DNA of 40,258 nucleotides from Opitutia bacterium (GTDB lineage Bacteria > Verrucomicrobiota > Verrucomicrobiia > Opitutales > Seribacteraceae), in NCBI GenBank assembly GCA_002686835.1, contig NYYP01000027.1, positions 1 through 40,258 of the forward strand. The letters run 5' to 3'. The first letter of the stretch is position 1, and every line of letters begins with the position of its first letter. Below, in pieces: positions 1-9,608 of this stretch. The notes under the pieces are model-generated. The model saw only the letters and a program-made list of their open reading frames with translations, was not told the DNA's origin and ran no database searches. The position numbers and the translations under genes are program-made.

Positions 1-2
1 AG

Positions 3-545
3 TACCGTGACCAATGGAATCAAGTGGCGCCTCATGAAATATTGGAAATCGATCTGGCAACTGGAGAGTATGAGGTTTTAACAGCTGGCAAATTAGAGTG
101 GGATTGGTCTTTATATTCGCTTTCCGCGTATGATGACTTTTCCACGGTCTCTGTCTTTTATCCGGACGGGACGGAGCAACCCCCTCAAGCGATTACCGAT
201 TCCGATGGGGATGGGCTTCCTGATGATGTAGAAATTGCCGCGGGAATGGATCCCAATTCCAGTGACAAGGCGGTCGTCGATGCAGTCTACGATTATTTTT
301 TCAGTTCGGGCAGCGGGCCGGTCAAATCCCTGCAAAAGTCCAATCCTTATACCCATAGTTGGTACTATCAGCCGGGAATGGGTTGGATGTGGACAAGCGG
401 CAATGCCTTTCCCTACATTTTCAAATCTGGATCGGGCGATCAGACTGGGAGCTGGATGTTTTACAGCGAGGAATCATCCGATCCCATCCGGATGTACGAC
501 TTCGAACGAACTCAGTGGATTAGTCTGGGGGAGGTAAGAGATTGA
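3..545 (+). CDS. Partial secreted/surface protein (C-terminal part): Asp-rich thrombospondin-3-like segment (SDGDGLPDD) plus aromatic C-terminal domain; 5' end outside window
   Basis: The frame is open upstream of the listed GTG at 24 (YRDQWNQVAPHEILEIDL...). Contains DSDGDGLPDDVEIAAGMDPNSSD and a Trp/Tyr-rich C-terminus ending ...RMYDFERTQWISLGEVRD. Confidence 0.75.
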   Translation, partial: YRDQWNQVAPHEILEIDLATGEYEVLTAGKLEWDWSLYSLSAYDDFSTVSVFYPDGTEQPPQAITDSDGDGLPDDVEIAAGMDPNSSDKAVVDAVYDYFFSSGSGPVKSLQKSNPYTHSWYYQPGMGWMWTSGNAFPYIFKSGSGDQTGSWMFYSEESSDPIRMYDFERTQWISLGEVRD

Positions 546-552
546 ATTAATT

Positions 553-987
553 CTAACTTGCTTCAGCCAAATGCCTCAGGGCAAATTCATATCCCCTTGT
601 TCCCATACCTGCGATCACTCCCTGAACGATTCCAGAGATGAGAGACTTGTGCCTGAAGTCCTCACGGGCATGAATGTTGGACAGGTGTACCTCAATCGTG
701 GTTAATCCGGAGGCAATGACTGCATCTCGCAGGGCCACACTGGTATGAGTGAACCCTCCCGGATTGATAATCAGTCCGGAAAATCCGGCATCCGACCACT
801 CGTGAATTTTATCAATCAATGCACCTTCATGGTTGGATTGATACGCCAGTATTTCACATGCAAGCTGTTTGCCTAGAGTTCCTGTTTCCTCAACGATTTG
901 CTCGAGTGTTTTAGAACCGTAAATCTCTGGTTCTCTTTTGCCTAATCGGTCAAGGTTGGGTCCATTAAGTAGGCCTATTTTTTTCAT
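553..987 (-). CDS. aroQ: 3-dehydroquinate dehydratase, type II
   Basis: [24 protein letters not shown]... with [15 protein letters not shown] and [17 protein letters not shown] motifs of type II DHQase. Confidence 0.95.
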   Translation of the reverse strand: MKKIGLLNGPNLDRLGKREPEIYGSKTLEQIVEETGTLGKQLACEILAYQSNHEGALIDKIHEWSDAGFSGLIINPGGFTHTSVALRDAVIASGLTTIEVHLSNIHAREDFRHKSLISGIVQGVIAGMGTRGYEFALRHLAEAS

Positions 988-1038
988 AGTGTCTCAGTAA
1001 AATTGAAAAGCATAGAATGAGCAACGGTGGATGTTGGA

Positions 1039-1794
1039 TCACAAAGGACAGTTAGTCTCTATAAATTCATAGGGCAGATCGAATTGCCCGGAAACTTCTT
1101 TGGCCAAGGCATCCACCCCGAATCGTTCAGTTGCGTAATGACCACATGTATACAGATTAAGCTCTAATTCCTGGGCGAGATTGAAGTGGTGTTGCTTGAG
1201 TTCACCCGTAATCAAGGTATCAGCCCCTGATTGAAGGATCTTATCCACCGCACTCTGCCCGGAACCCGTAAGAATGGCAATTTTCTCGGGCTTCCCCATA
1301 CCGTATTCCATCGCCCGAAATCCATCTGGAAATAAATCATTCAATCGCTCTCTCAATTCCTGGCGGTCATAAGAACTGGTGGTCAGTAAACCAATATCAA
1401 CTCCTTGGAAGGGGAGGAAAGTCCCGCATTGTTCAAGACCAAGTTTGTTTGCAAGAATAGAATTATTCCCAATTTCAGGATGACAATCCAGGGGCAGGTG
1501 TGATCCATAAACAGCTAAGTTTCCATCGATACATAGCTTAATCTTTTCATAATTTGATCCGGTAATTGGTATGGGAGGAGTCCAATACAATCCATGATGG
1601 CAAATCAACAGGTCGATCTTTTTTTCCTTGGCAATACGAAAGGGCACGAGACCGGCATCTACACTGGCACCGATTTTGGAAACTTCTCCGTTGTTGTCAA
1701 TTTGCAGACCATTATGAGCTCCATCAAAGTCGGTAATTTCGTCGAGACATAGTCGATGGTCGCAAAAGTTAATTACATCATTTAGGTCGACCAT
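1039..1794 (-). CDS. Nif3-like dinuclear metal center protein (YbgI/NIF3 family)
   Basis: FDGAHNGLQIDN...LLICHHGLYW...YGSHLPLDCHPEIGNN...GADTLITGELKQHHFNLAQELELNLYTCGHYATERFG. Start moved to ATG at 1794 because the longer ORF overlaps the tRNA. Confidence 0.9.
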   Translation of the reverse strand: MVDLNDVINFCDHRLCLDEITDFDGAHNGLQIDNNGEVSKIGASVDAGLVPFRIAKEKKIDLLICHHGLYWTPPIPITGSNYEKIKLCIDGNLAVYGSHLPLDCHPEIGNNSILANKLGLEQCGTFLPFQGVDIGLLTTSSYDRQELRERLNDLFPDGFRAMEYGMGKPEKIAILTGSGQSAVDKILQSGADTLITGELKQHHFNLAQELELNLYTCGHYATERFGVDALAKEVSGQFDLPYEFIETNCPL

Positions 1795-1883
1795 GAAAAT
1801 CAGATTAAAGGGGGAATTAGACCGAGCGAGAAAAAAGTTTTTCGTTGCACTTATTATTAGAATATATACTTTGGTCCTTTTGC

Positions 1884-1960
<77 letters not shown>

Positions 1961-2045
1961 AAATCTAACCATCAACCCAAACCCAAAAAAGAAAACTATT
2001 TCTCCCGTCCATACGTTCTCGGGCGGGCTTTGAACCCACAGTATT

Positions 2046-3008
2046 ATGAACGTTTCTGTAAAAGATCTTCTGGACGCTGGCGTCCATTTTGGCCACCAAG
2101 TACGTCGCTGGAATCCCAAGTCCAAACCATTTGTTTATGACAATCGTCATGGTATTTCCATTATCAATTTGGAAAAAACCTATGACTTATTGGAAAAAGC
2201 GGCCCAAGCAATTGAGGAAATTGTCGCATCCGGCAAACAGGTATTGCTTGTCGGCACTAAAAGGCAGGCAATTGAACCAATTCGGGAACTCGCAGCTGCC
2301 ACGAATATGCCATTCTGTGTGAATCGCTGGATGGGCGGCACACTGACCAATTACGCAACGGTTTCAAATAGCATTGCTAAGTACAAGAAGTACTTACGGA
2401 TGGAAGAGGATGGAAGTCTAGATAAAATGCACGGCAAAGAAAGTGCAGCGATCAAGCGACAAATGACTCGTATGAACCGTGATTTTGAAGGGCTCTTAAA
2501 CCTACAGGGTCTTCCAGGTGCTTTGTTTGTTGTGGATTCTTTCAATGAGGAGATTGCTGTAGCGGAGGCAAATCGTCTCAAAATTCCTGTCATTGCTCTG
2601 GTTGACAGTAATTCTGATCCATCTGTGCTTTCCCATCCCATTCCCGGAAATGATGACTCAACCAAATCTATTCGTATTATTGTGGATGTAGTTTTGGATG
2701 CTATCCAAGCGGGGGCATCCAAAAGAGTGCAGGCACCAACAAAGCGAAAAGACATAACCCCTGTAGCTCAGGAACCAGACTTTCTCGCAAATGAGGATGA
2801 GCCAGAAGTCACACTTCCTGAAGGGTATGATGAAATGGATTTTGATGATCGCAAAAAATCCGAAAATGCAACGGAAAGTAAAAGCCCTGAACCTGTTGCC
2901 GATGCTACTTCTGCTCAGGAGGAATCTGGCAAAGAAGATGCCGGTCAGAGTAAAGATACCCCGGATTCTTCCGAAGATGAACCTGTCGCTGAGGAAGCGA
3001 AGAGTTAA
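2046..3008 (+). CDS. rpsB: 30S ribosomal protein S2 with long acidic C-terminal extension
   Basis: MNVSVKDLLDAGVHFGHQVRRWNPKSKPFVYDNRHGISIINLEKT... canonical S2; about 90 aa acidic tail. Confidence 0.97.
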   Translation: MNVSVKDLLDAGVHFGHQVRRWNPKSKPFVYDNRHGISIINLEKTYDLLEKAAQAIEEIVASGKQVLLVGTKRQAIEPIRELAAATNMPFCVNRWMGGTLTNYATVSNSIAKYKKYLRMEEDGSLDKMHGKESAAIKRQMTRMNRDFEGLLNLQGLPGALFVVDSFNEEIAVAEANRLKIPVIALVDSNSDPSVLSHPIPGNDDSTKSIRIIVDVVLDAIQAGASKRVQAPTKRKDITPVAQEPDFLANEDEPEVTLPEGYDEMDFDDRKKSENATESKSPEPVADATSAQEESGKEDAGQSKDTPDSSEDEPVAEEAKS

Positions 3009-3059
3009 AAATTTAAATTCCTTACCGAAAACAGTTAAACCCACTTCAGATTATACAAA

Positions 3060-3887
3060 ATGTCTATTACCAAAGATAGTGTTATGGCCTTGCGCGAGAA
3101 AACCGGTGCAGGTCTGATTGATTGCAAGCGTGCCCTTGGCGAAAGCAACGGAGATATGGATGAGGCAATTTCCATCCTTCGCAAAAAGGGGGTGGCTACG
3201 GCTGCAAAAAAATCTGGTCGTAGTGCTAGTGAGGGAATTATTGCACAAGCCATAGCAACCGATCGTTCGAAGGGGATTTTAGTTGAAGTAAATTGTGAGA
3301 CTGATTTCGTTGCAAAAAACGAAGATTTTGTGGCTTTTTCTTCCGAAATTGCTGGTGAGTTGCTCGGAAATCCCGAATCTGACCTAGAGGAAAAAAGAAC
3401 CGAACAGGTGGCGAAAATTGGGGAAAATATTCAAATTTCACGCTCCGAAATCTTAACCCCTGGGTCTTCCGGTCTGGTTGAATCTTATGTGCACACCGGT
3501 GCTAAAGTTGCGGTTTTACTATCGGTTGGTTCCGATTCCGATATCTCTTCCAACGACCAGGTGGTTACAATGGCTAAGGATATATGCATGCATATTGCTG
3601 CTGCATCTCCCGTGTGTGTTAACAGGAATGAGGTGCCTGCAGAATTGGTTGAAAAGGAGAAAGAAATTGCCTTGGCTCAGGCAGAAGGGAAACCACCCCA
3701 GGCAATCGAAAAAATTGTCACTGGGAAATTAGAAAAATACTATGCCGGGGTCTGTTTGCTTGAACAACCTTTCGTTAAAAACCCAGATCAATCAATTCAA
3801 CAGTATGTTGATCAGGTGGGTAACGAGGTTGGTTCCTCTCTGCAGGTAGAAAAATTTCTCCGCTTTCAGGTGGGAGAAAAAGCTTAG
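3060..3887 (+). CDS. tsf: Translation elongation factor Ts
   Basis: VMALREKTGAGLIDCKRALGESNGDMDEAISILRKKG...VEVNCETDFVAKNEDF; follows rpsB. Confidence 0.97.
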   Translation: MSITKDSVMALREKTGAGLIDCKRALGESNGDMDEAISILRKKGVATAAKKSGRSASEGIIAQAIATDRSKGILVEVNCETDFVAKNEDFVAFSSEIAGELLGNPESDLEEKRTEQVAKIGENIQISRSEILTPGSSGLVESYVHTGAKVAVLLSVGSDSDISSNDQVVTMAKDICMHIAAASPVCVNRNEVPAELVEKEKEIALAQAEGKPPQAIEKIVTGKLEKYYAGVCLLEQPFVKNPDQSIQQYVDQVGNEVGSSLQVEKFLRFQVGEKA

Positions 3888-3899
3888 TTCAGACTGACT

Positions 3900-3937
3900 C
3901 TATTTGCTCATCCAGATTTTGATGGTTGAGCAAATAG
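3900..3937. terminator. Hairpin in the tsf / exchanger convergent intergenic gap (possible bidirectional terminator)
   Basis: Perfect 11-bp inverted repeat CTATTTGCTCA (3900-3910) / TGAGCAAATAG (3927-3937) with CCA/TGG inner pairing in the loop; no clear U-tract. Confidence 0.6.
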
Positions 3938-3939
3938 AA

Positions 3940-4962
3940 TTACGAGTTAAGCACCCATGTGCAAACACTTGCAGTTAGATAAATTAAAAGTAATATCAAG
4001 CCCTCGATTTTTGTTAAGGTTTTCCCTTTCAGCCAATTAAATAGCATCAGGGTGGTAAGGAGCAGAAAAAGATAGTCTATCCACGGATAGGGAGATCCAC
4101 TACGAACGGGGCCCAATATCCCAGCTAAACCACCAATAAGGGCAATATTGAAGAGGTTGGACCCAACAATATTCCCTAACAGCATAGAAGTTTGCTTTTT
4201 CCGAACCAAGCTTATCGATGCGGCTAGTTCTGGCAGACTAGTCCCGATTGCCAATAAGGTAAAACCGATTAACTCTTCGGGCACCCCTGCGAGTTGGGCT
4301 AAGTTTTTCGACCCATAGACGAGGGTATCTGCTCCTATCCACAATGCAACTGTGGAGACCACAAGCATGAAAGCAGAAAAGTAGATATTGGCGGATAAAG
4401 AACCGGGCACTTCACAAATTGCTTGGTCGGAAGAGGATTTTTTTTTGCGAATAGCATGAAGGGGAATGATGATGAGATAAAGGGCAATGAAACTGAGAAA
4501 AAGCATGCCTGCAGAAATTCCGATTTCCTGCATAGGGGATAAAAATAAAAACATGCAAAATCCCAAAGTTATAACTAGTAGACAAATTCGTTGAGTAAAA
4601 GATACCGCATCTTTGGTCGGCACATTGCCAACTAACAGGGCAATCCCAAGAATTAATGCAATGTTAGCGATATTTGATCCAATAATATTTCCATGTATTA
4701 AACCGGGAGAATCACTTCTTATTGCGGAAAGAGAGGTAAAAAGTTCAGGAGTGGAAGTAGCTATGGATACAATGGTTAATCCTACAACCACAGGGGGTAC
4801 ACCAAGCTTAGAGGCCACATTGGTACTGTGGTCACTCAACCAGTCCCCACCTTTGATGAGTAAATAAAACCCAGCTAGGATACTTAAAAATAAACTGAGC
4901 AGATAAAGTCCGAAGGACTGTTCGAACCATGGAGTAATATAACTGTCCAATAAAGCGTACAT
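3940..4962 (-). CDS. Na+/Ca2+ exchanger family (CaCA) membrane protein
   Basis: Two homologous halves: GDWLSDHSTNVASKLGVPPVVVGLTIVSIATSTPELFTS...GNIIGSNIANIALILGIA and GAD TLVYGSKNLAQLAGVPEELIGFTLLAIGTSLPELAAS...GNIVGSNLFNIALIGG. Confidence 0.93.
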   Translation of the reverse strand: MYALLDSYITPWFEQSFGLYLLSLFLSILAGFYLLIKGGDWLSDHSTNVASKLGVPPVVVGLTIVSIATSTPELFTSLSAIRSDSPGLIHGNIIGSNIANIALILGIALLVGNVPTKDAVSFTQRICLLVITLGFCMFLFLSPMQEIGISAGMLFLSFIALYLIIIPLHAIRKKKSSSDQAICEVPGSLSANIYFSAFMLVVSTVALWIGADTLVYGSKNLAQLAGVPEELIGFTLLAIGTSLPELAASISLVRKKQTSMLLGNIVGSNLFNIALIGGLAGILGPVRSGSPYPWIDYLFLLLTTLMLFNWLKGKTLTKIEGLILLLIYLTASVCTWVLNS

Positions 4963-5095
4963 CTATAGAAAATTTGGCTAAGGGTGGATGTTGGCTTCTG
5001 AAAGGCAAGTAGAATCGGGAGGGGTAGGGGTATCCACCCTTGACTTGACGGCTTATTCCTACATCTTTTTTCCCCTTGCGCGCGACAATGTTAAA

Positions 5096-7885
5096 ATGAA
5101 ATCACCTGAAAACCTAAAGGATACCTTAAACCTTCCCAAAACAGACTTTCCTATGCGGGCAAACGCAGTGGAGAGGGAACCTGCTCGTATGAAGCATTGG
5201 GAAGAAAAGGAGGTGTATTCTAGAATGCAGCAAAAGAATTCACAAGGTGAACCATTTGTTCTGCACGATGGCCCGCCTTTTACAAATGGTGATGTTCATG
5301 TGGGTACTGCCTTGAACAAAGTGCTGAAGGATTCGATTTTACGTTTCAAAAATGCCCGAGGATACCGGACCCCCTACATTCCTGGATGGGACTGTCATGG
5401 ACTTCCTATTGAGCACAAAGTGACAAAAAAATTACGGGCGTCCAAGATTGATTTTGATTCCGTTAAGCTTCGAAAAGAATGTGAAGAATTTTCGCAATCC
5501 TACATCGAGACTCAACGGGCACAGTTTAAAAGGTTGGGGGTTGTTGCAGATTGGAATCAAGAATACCGAACCATGAACCCAACCTATGAGGCAGAAATCC
5601 TGCGAACATTTGCCGACTTTGTTGATCAGGGTTTAGTCTACAGGAGTAAAAAACCTGTTTATTGGTCAATCCCATGCCAAACTGCACTGGCAGAGGCAGA
5701 GATTGAATATCAGGATCATACCAGTCCCTCCATTTTTGTGCGTTTTCGAATAAAGGGGGAGCAAAATACCTTCCTGGTCATATGGACAACCACACCCTGG
5801 ACCTTGCCGGCTAATCTCGCCGTTGCGGTGCATCCCCGTGAGAAATATTGCAAGGTACATTCTGGTGACAGCATTTACTGGGTGGCAGAACAGCGGATTG
5901 AAGAATTTGTAAAGGAGTGTGAACTCGAAGATGTTTCCAAAAGCGATACCTGCCTGGGTTCAGACCTTGTTGGTCTATTAACTCATCATCCCTTTATCGA
6001 TAGAGACAGTCCCGTGGTTGCTGCGGAATATGTAACAATGGATACGGGAACCGGTTGTGTGCACATTGCACCGGGGCATGGGCTTGACGACTATCTTACT
6101 GGATTGGAGCATAATTTGGAAATCTATTGCCCCCTAGACGATGGAGGGAAATACATTGATGACGGGCAAATTCCGAATGAGTTGGTGGGGATTTCAGTCC
6201 TGACAAAAACAGATGGTTCCAAGGCAAATCGTGCAGTTATGGAAATTCTTTCCCGCAAAGGAGCCTTATTGAAGCAAAAAAAGGTTCATCATCAATATCC
6301 CCACTGTTGGCGTAGTAAATCACCCGTAATTTTCCGTGCGATGGATCAATGGTTTGTATCTTTGGACAAAGATGATTTAAGGAACCGTTGCCTGGATAGC
6401 TTATCCAATGTATCCTTCACTCCTGAATGGGGAAGAAATCGAATTCATGGATTTCTTGAAGCCCGTCCGGATTGGTGTATTTCCAGACAACGTGCTTGGG
6501 GAGTTCCCATTCCGGTATTTTTCGACGAGGAAGGAAATGCATTGTTGGACTCGAAACTTATCCAATTTTTGGCAGACAAAATTTCTCGGGATGGGTGCAA
6601 TCTGTGGTTTTCGAAATCTGCCGAAGAATTGCTCGATGGCTTTGACCTGCCTGATCCATGGAAGTCCCGCAAACTATCAAAGGGCCAAGATACTTTGGAT
6701 GTATGGATAGATTCTGGTTGCAGTCATCGTGCTGTGCTTAAGGACAATGATGAGGCATCATGGCCGGCAGATTTATATCTGGAAGGAAGTGATCAACACC
6801 GTGGATGGTTTCAAAGTTCTTTATGGACAAGCATGGTCTCTGCGAAAGCACCTCCTTACCGCCGAATTTTGACCCATGGGTTTGTGGTAAATGGGGAGGG
6901 TAAGAAAATTTCCAAAAGTGATGGTAAGCCCCAGACTGCAGATTCTTATGTCACCAAATATGGTGCGGATGTTTTGCGCCTTTGGGTATGTTCGGAAGAT
7001 TTTCGCCGAGATATTCCTTTATCAGATGAAATTTTGGATCAGGCGGTACGTGCTTATCGCACATTACGCAATACGATCCGGTTTCAACTCGGTGCATTGC
7101 ACGATTTTTCAGACGATGAAAATGCAGTCCCTATAGATAATATGTCACCAGTTGATCTTTGGGCACTATCCATGACCAACGACTTGATTAATGAAGTCAC
7201 AAGTTTTTGTGACAAATACGAATTTCATCGTGCTATTCAGTCAATAAACCGTTTTTGCTCTGGTGTACTTTCCTCAACATACCACGATATTATCAAGGAC
7301 CGTTTGTACACCCTTGGTATCAATGATCCCTTGAGAAGATCCACTCAATCCGCCCTCTATGTAATTGTTCAGTCATTAATCAAGTTGGTTGGTCCTTTTA
7401 CCCCATATATTTCAGATGAAGCCTGGTCCTTTTTGGTCAGCGGGGAGGAATTGGGCGAAAACTTTCTTTGTCTGCAAGATTGGCCCGTTGTTCGAGAACT
7501 TGCAGAAAAAAGCCAGACAGTCGAAGATATTCAAACCCTGCTTCATTTGAAAGAGTCGAAAGTGAACGAAGCCTTGGAAAGCCTAAGGGTCAAAAAAGAA
7601 ATTGGGCAGTCTTTGGATGCTGAAGTGGAAATACAAATTTGTGAGAACAGCCCAATACGGGCAATTCTTGACCGTTATAACCAAGATGAATTGTCTGAGC
7701 TTTTCATTGTATCTTCTGTAAGCGTTAGTATTCTCTCTACGAGCAAAGAAGATCAAGTCCTTGCCCGTCATGCTTCTGGGGTCCGGTGTCCCCGTAGTTG
7801 GCGTTGGGTACCTGAACTTGTCAATGTAGAACCATGGGGAGAAGTATCTCCCCGATGTGCTGAAGTGCTTGCCAACCTTCGTTGA
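5096..7885 (+). CDS. ileS: Isoleucyl-tRNA synthetase
   Basis: DGPPFTNGDVHVGTALNKVLKDSI (HIGH-type), GWDCHGLPIEHKV, GKKISKSDGK (KMSKS-type), DVWIDSGCSH. Start at ATG 5096 preferred over ATG 4988. Confidence 0.96.
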   Translation: MKSPENLKDTLNLPKTDFPMRANAVEREPARMKHWEEKEVYSRMQQKNSQGEPFVLHDGPPFTNGDVHVGTALNKVLKDSILRFKNARGYRTPYIPGWDCHGLPIEHKVTKKLRASKIDFDSVKLRKECEEFSQSYIETQRAQFKRLGVVADWNQEYRTMNPTYEAEILRTFADFVDQGLVYRSKKPVYWSIPCQTALAEAEIEYQDHTSPSIFVRFRIKGEQNTFLVIWTTTPWTLPANLAVAVHPREKYCKVHSGDSIYWVAEQRIEEFVKECELEDVSKSDTCLGSDLVGLLTHHPFIDRDSPVVAAEYVTMDTGTGCVHIAPGHGLDDYLTGLEHNLEIYCPLDDGGKYIDDGQIPNELVGISVLTKTDGSKANRAVMEILSRKGALLKQKKVHHQYPHCWRSKSPVIFRAMDQWFVSLDKDDLRNRCLDSLSNVSFTPEWGRNRIHGFLEARPDWCISRQRAWGVPIPVFFDEEGNALLDSKLIQFLADKISRDGCNLWFSKSAEELLDGFDLPDPWKSRKLSKGQDTLDVWIDSGCSHRAVLKDNDEASWPADLYLEGSDQHRGWFQSSLWTSMVSAKAPPYRRILTHGFVVNGEGKKISKSDGKPQTADSYVTKYGADVLRLWVCSEDFRRDIPLSDEILDQAVRAYRTLRNTIRFQLGALHDFSDDENAVPIDNMSPVDLWALSMTNDLINEVTSFCDKYEFHRAIQSINRFCSGVLSSTYHDIIKDRLYTLGINDPLRRSTQSALYVIVQSLIKLVGPFTPYISDEAWSFLVSGEELGENFLCLQDWPVVRELAEKSQTVEDIQTLLHLKESKVNEALESLRVKKEIGQSLDAEVEIQICENSPIRAILDRYNQDELSELFIVSSVSVSILSTSKEDQVLARHASGVRCPRSWRWVPELVNVEPWGEVSPRCAEVLANLR

Positions 7886-7914
7886 AGCCATATCCTGCCG
7901 AAAATTCCTTCCTT

Positions 7915-8997
7915 ATGACCGCAAAAAAGAAAGTATCTTCCACAAACAAAAGCAAAACAACTAAGGCCAAGGCTGCTCCTGCCAAAGCGGTTGCCAAGAA
8001 AGCAGTTAAAAAAGCAACACCTGCCCAAAAGAAGACCGTCAATTCACCGGTTAAAAAAACTGCTGTAGCCAAAAAAGTTGCGGTTTCTAAAGCGAGAAAA
8101 CCCGCAAAAGCAAAAAAGCCTTCTTCCTCTAAAGCGGTTGCCAAGTCCCCGGTAAAGAAAACAACCAAAACTGCATCCACTAATCCAGCTAAAGTGAAGG
8201 GCAAAGCGACCCCCAAAAAAGGCTCAGTTAAAAAGGCTCCTGTTCAGAAGGAGGAGTCCAACACTATCAGTAAGGTTAAGGAAATTGTCAGTAAATCGAT
8301 AAAGAAGACCCTTAAAGAAGACAGCAAGGCAGAGAGTCATTCTTTCTCCTTTGATGATGTTATTGGATTTTTAAAATCGAAAAAGAAAGAGAAGCCCAAA
8401 AAGCAAGCTAAGCAAAAACCTGATAGTACCAAGGTTACTAAAGTTCAAAAGACAAAGGAGGCAAAGACAGCTAAGTTAAAGAAACTTACCACCGCTTCGA
8501 TTGATGATATTCTAGGTTTTGGAGCTCCAGTCGTTGGGGTTAGCCGACCAGTGCGGGATGAATCAAAAGTGCCCAAGCAATGGCTTCCCTATTACAATGC
8601 TTTGATGTCTTTGAGAACCGCACTCAAAGGTTCTTTGGGCGAAAGGTCGAGTGAAACAATCGGTGCTTCCGCTCGTGAGTCCGGAGAGTTATCGATTAAT
8701 TCAAGCGATGCTGGTACCGAAACCTTTGACCGTGACCTTGCTCTTTCGATGGTTGCCAATGATCAGGAAGCCTTGGAGGAAATTGAGGATGCCATTGACC
8801 GGATATTTGCAGGCACCTATGGTGTATGTTTAGAGACTAAAAAACCCATCAATAAAAACCGGCTCAAGGCAGTTCCCTTTACCCGTTTTTCGGTGGAGGG
8901 ACAAAATCAGTTTGAGCGTGGGAAAATTAAGGAAAGGGACTTAGGTGCCGGTTCTTTTGCCACCTTGGCAGATTCGACCATGGGTGAAGAGGACTGA
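7915..8997 (+). CDS. Lys/Ala-rich histone H1-like N-terminal region fused to a DksA/TraR-like C-terminal domain
   Basis: MTAKKKVSSTNKSKTTKAKAAPAKAVAKKAVKK... low-complexity basic region; C-term ALEEIEDAIDRIFAGTYGVCLETKKPINKNRLKAVPFTRFSVEGQ resembles DksA/TraR. ATG 7915 preferred over TTG 7882. Confidence 0.85.
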   Translation: MTAKKKVSSTNKSKTTKAKAAPAKAVAKKAVKKATPAQKKTVNSPVKKTAVAKKVAVSKARKPAKAKKPSSSKAVAKSPVKKTTKTASTNPAKVKGKATPKKGSVKKAPVQKEESNTISKVKEIVSKSIKKTLKEDSKAESHSFSFDDVIGFLKSKKKEKPKKQAKQKPDSTKVTKVQKTKEAKTAKLKKLTTASIDDILGFGAPVVGVSRPVRDESKVPKQWLPYYNALMSLRTALKGSLGERSSETIGASARESGELSINSSDAGTETFDRDLALSMVANDQEALEEIEDAIDRIFAGTYGVCLETKKPINKNRLKAVPFTRFSVEGQNQFERGKIKERDLGAGSFATLADSTMGEED

Positions 8998-9033
8998 GCC
9001 TCTCTCCTTTTTTTAGCTTACTCTTTTTCTGTT

Positions 9034-9573
9034 TTGGCCAGATATTTTAGGTTGTGGATTGTATTGGTTGGGGTATTGGCCCTCGATCAGTGGACCAAGA
9101 CATGGGTGGTAAATCATGCGGTTGAATTACGAAGAAATCCAATAGTTGTGGTTGATGGATTGGACGGTCCACAAGCCTTGCTTGAATTTACCTATGTTAC
9201 CAATCCCGGTGCAGCATGGAGTCTATTCTCCGACTATCCTGGAGCTCTCACTCTGTTAGCTATTCTTGCCCTTGTTTGTATTTTCTTTTTTCGTAAACAT
9301 CTGGAGCTTTTCCGACACTCGCTACAGTTTGTATTTGGTTCAATTTGTGGAGGGATTCTTGGTAACCTGGGTGATCGATTATTTCGCCAACCAGCAGAAG
9401 TTGTGGACTTTATCGATGTATTTCTGCCTTTGATAGAATATGACTACCCAATTTTTAACATCGCAGACTCGGCGATTTTTATTGGGGCTATTTTCTATTT
9501 GTTTATCGGGCTGAAGGATTCGAAAAGTAAAGGTAGTTCTCAGAATATTGCTGAGCAGAAAATATCCTCTTAA
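9034..9573 (+). CDS. lspA: Lipoprotein signal peptidase (signal peptidase II), TTG start
   Basis: VLALDQWTKTWVVN...VTNPGAAWSLFSDYPG...GGILGNLGDRLFRQPAEVVDFIDVF...YPIFNIADSAIFIGAIF: catalytic Asp motifs. Confidence 0.95.
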   Translation: MARYFRLWIVLVGVLALDQWTKTWVVNHAVELRRNPIVVVDGLDGPQALLEFTYVTNPGAAWSLFSDYPGALTLLAILALVCIFFFRKHLELFRHSLQFVFGSICGGILGNLGDRLFRQPAEVVDFIDVFLPLIEYDYPIFNIADSAIFIGAIFYLFIGLKDSKSKGSSQNIAEQKISS

Positions 9574-9608
9574 TGATAAAAGAGGGGAATGAGTCTACCT
9601 CAATCCAT

